A DNA stretch of 64,000 nucleotides from Istiophorus platypterus (taxonomy: Eukaryota > Chordata > Actinopteri > Istiophoriformes > Istiophoridae), in NCBI GenBank assembly GCA_016859345.1, contig CM029115.1:17302501-17366500 (forward strand). The letters are read 5' to 3'. The notes under the pieces were generated by a model. The model made no database searches. It saw only the letters and a list, made by a program, of their open reading frames with translations, and was not told the origin of the DNA. Below, piece by piece: positions 37,275 to 46,918 of the stretch. Numbering within the stretch: the first letter of the stretch is position 1; each line of letters begins with the position of its first letter. Both the position numbers and the translations under genes were made by a program.

Positions 37275-37537
37275 CATGTGTGCGCGACAGTGAAGCGCCT
37301 CTGTTTGTGGATGTTGTTGTTGAGCAGCATGCGGCGAAGCAGACGTGGCGAGTTGCGGGGAGAAAGGCGGGGGGAGATGGAGGAGGGTGACCGCCGGTGT
37401 CCTCGTGGCCTCTCCGGCTGTAGCAGGTTCTCACGCAGAATCTTCACCAGGTCTTCATTCAGGCCGGAGTGTTTGGGCATGGGGGGCACTGCCAGGGTGT
37501 CCTGGTGGGTCACCCCCATGCCTGCCTGCTGGGCCAT
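37275..37537 (-). CDS. pde4d: First coding exon of cAMP phosphodiesterase 4D, isoform PDE4D5 (partial gene)
   Basis: This exon encodes the isoform-specific N-terminus of a long-form PDE4D, a cytosolic enzyme that hydrolyses cAMP. The N-terminus acts as a targeting segment. The sequence gives 87 codons plus two bases (TG) before the donor GTGAGA, close to the roughly 88-residue unique region known for human PDE4D5. Visible landmarks are MAQQ at 1-4, DTLAVP at 13-18, a conserved amphipathic block LNEDLVK at 26-32 with LRENLLQ at 34-40, proline-directed SP repeats (SPRLSPRNSPRLLRRMLL) at about 57-74, and the basic end QRRFTVAHT. TG plus the next exon would give Cys, matching the AHTC-FDV junction of PDE4D5 and PDE4B3. 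The MAQQ start and LNEDLVK block favour D5 over 4B3. MAQQ is the first ATG in frame after an upstream TAG at 37649-37651, and GGCATGG is a good start context. UCR1, UCR2 and the catalytic domain must lie beyond position 1. Confidence 0.94.
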
Positions 37538-37551
37538 GCCTACCCCGGTTT

Positions 37552-37594
37552 CACCACCACAACCACCACCAGCACCAGCACCAGCACCAACCAA
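37552..37594. repeat. CAC/CAG trinucleotide-rich run beside the D5 start
   Basis: On plus the sequence is repeated CACCAC and CAGCAC units ending 15 bases from the start codon. On the sense strand it reads GGTGCT/GGTGGT. If translated it would be a Gly/Ala run, but the frame has no ATG before MAQQ, so it is leader sequence. Confidence 0.85.
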
Positions 37595-37866
37595 ATGAAT
37601 GAACAGTAAAGGCAGCCAAGATATGTAGGAGAACAAGCAATACAAACACTAAAGGTGTGAATCTTCTCTGTGGGAGTCCAAGGATTTCCTCAAAAAAAAG
37701 ACAAAAAAAGGACCAAAAAAAAGAAAAAACATCCAAAAATCCTCTGGATGATAAACTGAAAAAAGCTCTGCTGGTAATTCCTCACACCAGAATCTCCCTC
37801 TGTGCAAAGCAGAGGATGTAAAAAAGAAGAAAGAAGAAAAATCCCTAGTTTCTTTCTCCCTCCTCG

Positions 37867-37876
37867 CCTTTTAAGG
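37867..37876. promoter_or_regulatory. CArG box (SRF-type site)
   Basis: CCTTTTAAGG matches the serum response element core CC(A/T)6GG exactly. It lies about 330 bp upstream of the D5 start codon, between CT-rich blocks. SRF binding here is inferred from the motif only. Confidence 0.35.
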
Positions 37877-38316
37877 AGCCAGCAGATAGAAGCAGTGAGG
37901 GTTGCTGCCTTTGTCTGCTCTGCAACACTGGATGTCTGCTGTTGAAGTGCAAGAGAGAGGATGAGGGGAGGATTGAAGAAGGACAGAGGGAGGGCGGGAT
38001 GCAAAAAAAAAAAAAAAACCCACAAAAAAAAAAAACACAAAAAGGGAATTCCGTCTATTCCAGCCCTTTCTCCTCCCGAGGCCTGCAGGCGAACTCGACA
38101 CAGTCCAGTGAAATCGAGCCTAAGAGGAGTTTAGCTGAACTAACTCAGTCTATTTGAGCTCAGAACTGCCCAGCTGCCTGGTAAAAGCAGTCAGGGAACC
38201 TGTTCACCAGTAAAAAGCCCCTGCCCTGTATGACTCAATCCAGTTTAGCTTGGTTGAGTTCTGTTCCATCCAGTCGAAGCAATTTATCCTGTCTTCCTCC
38301 CCCTACACAGAGAGAC

Positions 38317-38342
38317 TGACTGCTGACTGCAGCCAGTTTATA
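38317..38342 (-). promoter_or_regulatory. Candidate core promoter (TATA box plus initiator) for D5
   Basis: The minus strand reads TATAAA at 38342-38337. About 25 bases downstream is TCAGTCT (38319-38313), which fits the initiator consensus YYANWYY with its A at 38317. The spacing is right for a TATA/Inr pair. It lies about 0.78 kb upstream of the D5 start codon. No transcript evidence is available, and such pairs also occur by chance. Confidence 0.35.
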
Positions 38343-38513
38343 AGCTACTGATCCTTTGGAGCTGAGCAGAGCGTGAGTATGTGTGAAATAGTGTCTGTCT
38401 GCCTGCGTGTGTGTATGTATGGGTGTGTGTGTGTACACAATAGAGAGCAGAAACACAGGGGGCTATGAAGGGAGAGATATGGTAAGCTTGAATAACATTG
38501 TGCAAATAGTTGT

Positions 38514-38530
38514 ATGCATGCATGCATGCG
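38514..38530. repeat. ATGC/CATG short tandem repeat
   Basis: The run TATGCATGCATGCATGCG is self-complementary and lies about 200 bp upstream of the candidate D5 TATA box, beside a GT-rich stretch (38405-38433). Confidence 0.8.
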
Positions 38531-40908
38531 CCTGAGAGGCGACGCACATGCATCTGTGAGGGTGCATTTCCTGAAGCAGCAGACTGCACTAAAAGCACCC
38601 ATTAGTTATTGAGTAACCCTCATCCACACTCCGCATGAGAGGTCATCCCTAGAAACAGCAAATGACGCCATGTATATACCAATAAGTGTGCATGTGCACA
38701 AATTTGCATTTTCAGTTTAGAATTTGAGCATATCCCGGTTGAGACCAGGAGCGTTCCATGTAACCAACGTCATCTTGCCTCCAGCGTTTGCCTCTCTTTC
38801 ACTGTATTAGTTTTTCAAATGAGGGTGGACATGCTGGTAAATATGTAAACATTGGCTGGAGAATCTAATATGCTAGCCCCTAGCCTTTTTCCTACCCAGC
38901 CTAGCAACCACCTGCTTATCTTGAATGCAGAGCAAACCTGCCTCTAAGCATTTTTTAGTCACTCTACTATCAGCCACTAGACACCCTTAAAAACATATCA
39001 CAAGGTGTCAGCCTCTACAAATGGCCCGTAGCACACACAAATCACCTAATACTTAAGCAATCAACAGCAGTAGCTTTAACCCTATCAAGACTACTGACGC
39101 AAATCCTAATTCAAATGCAAATGCAAAAATATAAAACAAAATGAATTATTAGCATGCTTGACAAATGTCAAGAAATTTAGCCCTCAGCCAAAAATCTCAA
39201 CCTGCTGTTGGGACTGAATGAAATGTCTGGGAATCTCTAGAGCCATTAGGATACACTGACCAGGGAACCATGAATGTGTGCTCTAATTATTGTCCCCATT
39301 CATCACATACAGTAGATGTGGAGGGATTTCACTGCATAACTCAGAACTTTGACCTGCTGATTGTGCCACATGGAAAAAAATTAGGAAATTACCAAAGTCA
39401 TTAGGATTTTCCCTCTGGGACTTTGCATTCTGAGTGCAAGTGGTGGATTGGCCAACAGACAAACACTGGCATTTCCACAATTTTTGGACTAGACCTTTTG
39501 CATGTAATTTTTTCCTACAATTATCAAGTTACTTGCATGTGTCTTTTATTAAATTAGGAATATACATTGTAGAGGCACACTACATTTTTATTATGGACAT
39601 TTAATGTAGTTTGCGTTATAACATATTCAGTAAATTATTATGAAAATATATTGAAAACATACTAATATCTAAGCCATAATACAGTACAAACTTGATACAA
39701 ATTTTACATTGTTCTTGAATGCAGATAAAATATAAAACTCAGGCAACCACAGTTACAACTTTGCAGTCACTCACCAACGCATTAGAAACCATCTTTAGTA
39801 TTTTAGCACCCTTATGGGACGCCTTGCTACGCACCTCAGCATTACCTAAAACCCACTTAGTCCCATCCCAGTAGGGTGCACCCACCTGGAATGCCTCCTC
39901 ACACAACCCTGTTTCCCAGAAATTACATTAGAATTATGTATGCAACTCATTTGGAAAAGGAAATACATTCTGAGGGATGCATAATTGCGACCAGATTGTG
40001 TCCCACATTAACATAATGAGGATATGTTGTAAATTTAGATATTTAGTAGCCCCATACACATTGATACTAAAAATATGAGTGAAATGTTCAGAGAGTTCAT
40101 TTGTTTTCTGCCAAAATATCCTATCTTGCAGCACAATATCTATTTGTAGTGACTCAAGCATTATTACACTTTTAATGGTTGTGTTTTTGCACTAGAAGCA
40201 CTTGGTTAAGGTTACAGAAAAGTCACAGTCTGTTTTAATAAAGAAAAAGTTAACCTTATCTAAAGTGCTTTTTCTGCCTTACCCTCTGGACTCTGGATGT
40301 GGAACAACCACGATCGCTGGTGTGACAGTTGTGCGCTTTATACACCTGCCATCCATCCCCAACCACATCCTGGTGACTCTGCTGCGGTAAGTAATTGCAG
40401 GGCTCCATTCATTCACTCAAAAAAGTTGCATCAAACCAGCGATTACATTCCCACCACACTGTAACAGTGTAAAAACTGTTTAGTAGTATTCAAAACAGAA
40501 GTTCTAGGAGAATCAACCACATAAACATCACAACAACGAACACCAATAATACCAATGCAATCTTCTCGCAGCACCCTCAGACCCTAATCTTGTCATACAT
40601 CAAAACTCCAACAAACCAAGCTAATGAAAACCTTGAAAACCACCTAGCAACAAGCTGATGACATCTTGGATCCATCCTGTATATCTATGCAACCAGTTGG
40701 TTAACTGTGAAGGAATTTTTGCTTCTTTCAGGTCCATAGTTAGTTTTAGGCTTAAAAGAATTATAAAAAGGCCCTGAAACAAGTTCACAGTGTGTCTCAG
40801 TGATAGCTCTGAAAACACTGATAGAGTCAAACTCATATCATAGTCCCTACCGGCAGTTGCTATAGCAACCAAGGTCGCATTGATGTCATGGACTGGGAAT
40901 CTAGCCTT
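38531..40908. other. Sequence upstream of the D5 exon, no gene seen
   Basis: Either D5 promoter flank or an intron of longer pde4d isoforms. No D4- or D7-type first exon was recognised on the minus strand. A TGACGCC half-CRE lies near 38664. Nothing else supported. Confidence 0.5.
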
Positions 40909-40924
40909 GGGGGGGGGGGGGGGG
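40909..40924 (+). repeat. Poly(G) run, 16 bases
   Basis: Uninterrupted G run on plus. The exact length may be affected by sequencing error. Confidence 0.9.
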
Positions 40925-41230
40925 TCTGGTCAGACACAGGAGCCCTTCAGCTTGAAGACAGACTGTCTTCCCTTGAAATTCCTGATGCAATGTGACTTAC
41001 GTGAACACAATGCAGTGTTTAGAAGGTGGTACCCGATAGAACTTTCATGCATGTATGGATGGATGTAGTGACCCATGAATATACCTTGCAAGGAGAACTG
41101 GTTAACAATTGTATTGATTCTCCGAGCATCAATAAAATGATTCTGCTGAAGTTATCTTGGGTTCTCTTCATACCTGGCAATAACATGTTTCTTCATGATC
41201 TAATCAAGAGCAGACAGCTGTAAGCATGCT

Positions 41231-41812
41231 ACTTCACACCTGGCATTGGAATGTGTCTCCACATGAATCTCCAGTGACCACCTGTGATCTGCTCTCACAC
41301 AAAACCAACAAACAAGTAAAGGTTTTCTGTTTGCAAGGACCAAACGTGTTCTTGTTTTTAACCAGTGGAAGGTTAATACCCACTTCCTGAGCCTAGTGTG
41401 CTGGAGATTGCAAAAAAAGAAGAAGATAGAATCAAAATAATAAAGACTGGTCTATTACTTGGTGTGTTTTAAGCTAAACCAGATCACCAAAGGTATTTGA
41501 TGTATTCATAATGTATTTCTATGGGCTTTTCAAAATTTTCCAGCATCATTGACAAAGCAAGCTTAAGCAGCTTGTAGGACTTGTAATTGGGAATGTGTAG
41601 CTACATCCACTCACATAGAGGACGTCGGTTGAGTAGGTAGTGTTTCAGTGTGGCCCAGGACACATTCACATACACACCGAGAGAGGAATGTGGCCACGTG
41701 CCACCCAGACGACCTCTGAATGTGGGCTGAGCAATCAGATCTCAAGGCATCTTAAATGCATCTTTGGGTGCGTCCACACCTGTACTTAGAGCTGTCCGCT
41801 TGCGATCGGATA
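41231..41812. mobile_element. Probable MITE-like repeat
   Basis: CTTCACACCTGGCATTGG at the left, GGCCCAGGACACATTCACAT and GAATGTGGCCACGTGCCAC in the middle, and GGGTGCGTCCACACCTGTAC...GCTTGCGATCGGATAA at the right resemble a non-coding repeat seen in fish introns. Its ends carry ACACCTG on opposite strands. Boundaries are approximate, and no transposase is encoded. Confidence 0.45.
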
Positions 41813-43114
41813 AATCAATACGTATGTTGATGCTTTGGCCTTAGTCTCCCGACACTTTTTCTTGCAGCTCAAAAGATTTCCATCACAGCAACCATCTAAA
41901 AACAGCTCAGTAGCCGCTTGGAATGTCATTCAAATCGCCAAGAAACACCCTCTCAAATACACTGTAGCACCTATGACCCAACATACTACTTTGGCAACTT
42001 TAAAACACAAATATTCTAGAGATGAATAAACCTACAACATTAAACTTGTGCGTTTTTCAAATTATAACAATACTGAACCTCTTAGGGCTAAGAAATATGA
42101 CAGCTTACAGTGAGAATGTGTATTTTCTTCAGAACAACTGGGGAGTTTTCTTAATGAACAAACTATTAAGCGATGCACTTGATAACTGTTTTATTCCTGG
42201 TTGTATCGTGTCTGACCTATAAACCTTGAATGGATTGAGTGTCAGTGCTGGTGTGATGTTGTGGTTCAACAATCAAAGACATGGCTTTTATAATGCTGCA
42301 GTTTCAGAGAAATATACAAAAATGGAACAGAGGAATTATGTCTCCAAAAAAACCTACAAGATTCGTCATCAAGGAAATGAGTAAGGTACATTCACATTTT
42401 ACAAATAATGAACACCATCATTATTATCATTCCTTCCCACTCCTTGTCTCTTATATAATTCTAGCTTTCTTTTCTTTTCTTCTAGTACCTGTGTTACTTC
42501 CTGTCTCTGTCACCTTTTCTTTGGGGAAAAAAAAAAAAAAAAATTCAGCCCTCCCCATTGCTGTGAATGACGTCTATGTGCATTTCCCCTCGGTTACCAG
42601 GGGCAACATAGATGGAGAGAGACACATGGATTTGTCAAGAACTAAAGGCTGGAGAAACAAAAGCGAGAAAGGGGAAACCACTCTGCAGGACAAGACTCCA
42701 GTATATGAAGACACTCAAACAAACCCACACCACACCAGCAATACACCAACACTACAACGCATACAGACACCCCAGCACGTAACAAGTTGTGCACCTAGGT
42801 CACACCTGACCACCTGCTTTTTTTTTTTTTAACTTTTGTTTCAAGTGAAAAAAAACTTGTACGATAATTGATAAACAGAAATTATAGTCACTGTGAGTTT
42901 CTCTGTAGTCTCCAGAAACAAAAATTGCTAAGTTATCCCTGGAATCAAAGACAGTAGGTATGAGCCATAGACTTTGCCCACTTACTTCCATACACGGAGT
43001 AGACACAAAGGCATGAACACCTGACCATGAAATCTAATCGAACAGCCCTCCAAAAAATACCTGATCCAATACAATACAGTCCAAACTGAAAAAAACATAA
43101 ACCAAGGCCTAATC
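41813..43114. other. No gene seen; contains a 183-codon open frame of doubtful status
   Basis: The frame at 42281-42832 is the longest in the window, but it runs through a 17-base A run (Lys block) and ends in a T run (Phe block), and has no known domain. Best read as chance. Confidence 0.5.
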
Positions 43115-43178
43115 TCTGATTGTCTCAGCAAAAACTGAACATCCTAAGCTTCAAAAATGTAGCATTTTGTGTAGGAGT
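43115..43178. repeat. Fragment related to the 25.8-kb MITE
   Basis: CAGCAAAAACTGAACAT is identical at 43126-43142 and 25970-25986. The following 30 bases remain similar (AAGCTTCAAAAATG...TGTAGGA versus AACCTCCATAAAAA...TGCAGGA). Probably a decayed second copy. Confidence 0.45.
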
Positions 43179-46100
43179 TGATGATATTCTCAAGCCTTGT
43201 ACCGTACATTTTGTGCTGGCCTGCAGGATAACAATGTTGCAATGATTCATACTTGATCAGGAGATGATAAAATAATAGAGCAGATACTCTATTTTCTAAC
43301 TCCATCATACACTGAAGGAAAATGAATATAAGAGTATTTAGTTTTGTTTGTACTCACCTTCATACATAATTCAGCTCTGGCTCAGTTTAGACAAAGCACT
43401 GGCTCAGTTTTGACAAAGATCTTGTCTAAATGCATTAACTAATAATTCCTCTTCTTTTTTGAAACAAAATCATTGTACCATGTCTGCTCAGATAATACAT
43501 CAAATCTGCGTGCAAACCCGTGTTCATTGCTCACATGCTAATTATAAAATATTGTTTAATCTTGACAGATTAGATGCCTTTTTTAGCAGCATACAGTGTA
43601 CCATCATCTCTAAGAGCTCAGTCTGGATTGTTATTGGTAAAAAGTATGTCTGTGTGACACTTGACTATCAAACAGTGCACTTAATTTCATAATATGTCTA
43701 AGGAGGTTCAAGATGACTAAGATTTTTTACAATCACCCGTTGGAATAGATAAATAAATCACATAAATTCACTGGTCTAGCAGATGCATGGGTGGTGAGGG
43801 TACGGTTCGGAAATACTATCAAATCAGTATTTGGTGGAAGGAGAGCGGACGACCAGCACTTCAAAAATAAACAAGGGGAGTTAAAATCACCAATAAGTCA
43901 ATGAGAATGACTCTACATTTCGAAGTGGACCCAAGTCTTTACAAGCTACCATGTTACTTACAGACACAAAAACCATAATGCAGCTCTGCCTCCCTCAAGT
44001 GGAAATCTTCTGCCACTGTGAGATTCAGTGGCTGTTCCTGATTGTCATTTAAAAAGGTTCACAAGAGATTACCATGCTTTCTGTGGAGGCATTTTTATAG
44101 CAAATTCCATGTGTACTTTTGAAATGGATTATGTCTCAATCTCTTCATTCTTAAAAAGCATTGGTATTAATGGGAAGCACAAATGCATATGTATTTGTAA
44201 ATTTGAAAATACAGGAAAAGTGGTTTTGGGAGTGGTAACCTCTATTACAGCCTCTGAAATCCAATCCTATACACCACTTTCTCACGTATTGTTTTTTTAG
44301 TATTGGGTACCAAGTATTTTTCCTCTTCAAAAACTTTCAGCACAAGCATAACTCATTATTTACAGATGCTATTCATATCCTATGAGACAGGGTTCTCTTT
44401 TACTATCCTGCTCAAGACACATAAAATGCCCACCCCCATTATTAATATTGCAAATGTTTTTGTTCCAGATTCTGCTGTACATGTACTCGGGGTTTAACTA
44501 AAAAAGCACCTTCCCGTCCCCTCCATAGAAGACCTTTTCTGACTGTGATTTCAGTTCCCACCTTGCTACTTCTTTTAGAGGAAATGGATTTTTATTTTTT
44601 TTATTGAGTAAGGCAGGATGAATGAATTTAAATATAATTTCTAGCTATCGCACAAATCATTCACACTGACATTTCTATAATTGACATTATGTCTATGTCT
44701 TAATTAAGTAAGGAGAATAAAAGTGCCTTCAGCTTTAATTTGTACACAATTTGGGGGTTGGAATTGATAGCAATGGTCAACATGGACTTTCATGTACTAA
44801 AAATTTTCAAGAATATAGACCTCATAAAAGCAGGTTCTGCTGTAGAATCCAAAGTCAAGCACACGCTTCATTTTGTATATTTAGCCGATAGAGGGCAGTA
44901 TTTGTTTAGAAATGTTTTTGGGTGTCAGAGAGCTGCAGGCCACAACTACATACCGGTCGATATAAACCATGCAGAGGCAAGTTAGTGTGTCACCAACCTA
45001 TTAGGGCCAACAGTGATGCGACTGTTTATTCTGATAGTCTTTGATATGATAGTCACTTTGTTCTGGGCTCATCTTCATCTTAGGCCATGTGGGGTCATTA
45101 CAGCTATTTCTGAGAATCTCATTTATACCGTCCCAACTGTCATTTTTAAAATGGCAATTCCCTGCTGTTAAGCATGGTGGCTTCCACCTTTAGAGCAGTG
45201 ACATTTTTCTTTATAGTTTTAACATTTACAGAGCTCTCACTTTAGGTGACTCACAGCCCGTGGTAAGAGCAGTCTGCCTGGTGAATGCAAAATGGAGCCA
45301 GTCCAGAAGTGGGAAAACTAACTGTGGGGTGAAAAATTATTAGCGCCTCTCATAGGTTTTATCAAGGACAATGTGGTGCAACAAAATCACGCAATATGTG
45401 AAAAAAAAACTCTTTTTCTTTTTCACTTTCTTTTTTCTTTTTCACTACTCTATTGTAGCATATAACAGATCACTGATGCCTCACAAGAGAAATCTGAATA
45501 CCAAAGAGAGCTAAACAAAACCCTTTGAAACACCAAAGCAGGACGGAATATGAGATACAGTATGTCTTTCCATAATAAACTGTTCTATTCTCATTTTTAT
45601 TTGTGAACTTGAGGGATCTTGTTTTGTTTTCTTAAGTTAGAAACGCTGGGCTACAGGTGCCCTATATGCCCCCGTCTTTCTTTTTGATTCTCCCTCTTCC
45701 TGAAGAAAAACAGATTCTTTGAACAACTTTTCCTTTTCATTTCAATCTTCATGTTTCTACTTGCTATGCATCCTCTCCTTATTATTCAAGTACACTTGCT
45801 GTCCTAGGAAGCTAGTCTCTCCACCACGCTGAGGTCATATCATAGACAGTTACTTGGCTAGTACAGCTGTCCCTGACAGGGACTATGGGCTGCATTCTCA
45901 CATTCATCGTTATTAAATCAAGTGCTTAGATGCTTGCTAAGGCAAGAAACAACATTTCAAATAATTGATAACCAACAGCTACATTAATGGCTCAAATTAC
46001 TTTCAAACCAATTTATAACAGAATTACGAGAAAGGAAAAAACAATCGAGCAAAAACAAAAATTGAAAGAGCATCTATCGTTGTCACAATTAAGTCATACT

Positions 46101-46660
46101 GTTGTGATCAGCACTGCAATTCTCAAAGCTTTATGAGTCGAAGCCAATGTGCATCGAGACTGAATAATGACCCAGTAAGCTATAACTTCATAGGTCTGGG
46201 CCAGCCAGGATCAATTACATCACTTGCCTGGAACATGTGATCAAATGTATGCATGCGAGCGTGCATGCCTTAGAATGGCAGCCTTTGTGTATATGTTTGC
46301 TCAGTTGTGTTTATTTTGAAGCACAGCAATAGTTTTTATTTACTGAGTAGCACTCTGGCATGCACACGCATGCCTCCCAAGATGAGAGGAACTGGGCAGG
46401 GTGAGGGAGAACAGAGGGATGTAGGAGAGTGAGGGAGGGAAAAGAGGTGGAGCAGCTTGCCAAGTGAGAGGAGCAAAGAGCAGCCTGTAACCAACGCAGG
46501 GTGACAGTAAATGAAAGGGCATGAATACAAATGACCACGTGGATAAGGAAGAGGGGTTGTGAAGGGACAAGGGATGGAAAGGAGGACAGGAAGATCAGGG
46601 TGGCACTAGAAGTAGCCTATGGTTGTAAACATGTTGGTCCCAAGCAAGCTGAACCTTGTC

Positions 46661-46664
<4 letters not shown>
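43179..46664. other. No gene seen
   Basis: About 3.5 kb. A 20-bp motif TGGCTCAGTTTAGACAAAG is repeated with changes at about 43378-43420. Otherwise unremarkable. Confidence 0.5.

Positions 46665-46732
<68 letters not shown>
46665..46732. repeat. Compound (GT)n(AT)n microsatellite
   Basis: About 24 GT units followed by about 10 AT units. Confidence 0.97.
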
Positions 46733-46905
46733 GGGTGTTTATGATGAACAATTAAATCTGCAGGTCAGATTATGTATTCATGTGTTTCTCTTTATTAGAA
46801 GAAAACACCATAGCTTTATCTATGTGGTGGATGAGGTACAGATATGTACATGTGTGTGATTTTGTGTTTGTGTTTGGAGGAAAGTTTAAGGGACAGAGAG
46901 ACAAC

Positions 46906-46918
46906 GGGGGGGGGGGGG
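46906..46918 (+). repeat. Poly(G) run, 13 bases
   Basis: Uninterrupted G run following ACAAC. Confidence 0.9.

Larger units (their letters stand above)
37538..38317 (-). other. pde4d: Presumed 5' leader of the D5 transcript
   Basis: This is the stretch between the start codon and the proposed transcription start. It holds a CACCAG-type trinucleotide run next to the ATG (37552-37594), several long T runs on the sense strand (A runs on plus at about 37691-37730 and 38003-38035), and CT-rich blocks. Whether all of it is transcribed exon is unknown. A T-rich tract followed by CCCACAG (acceptor-like, ending near 37672) could instead be the 3' end of a leader intron. This is inference. Confidence 0.35.

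Noticed and set aside
37200..37602. Plus-strand open frames opposite the pde4d exon
   Set aside because: They are antisense shadows of the GC-rich exon and its CACCAG repeat.
37538..37645. N-terminal extension of the D5 frame that resembles a signal peptide (YCLFSYISWLPLLFIHLVG)
   Set aside because: The frame upstream of MAQQ has no ATG. The codon at 37645 is TTG and a TAG follows at 37651-37649. PDE4D5 is cytosolic and is known to start at MAQQ.
42281..42832. Longest plus-strand open frame (183 codons)
   Set aside because: It depends on an A run coding Lys and a T run coding Phe, has no domain I recognise, and is made of compositionally uneven intron sequence.
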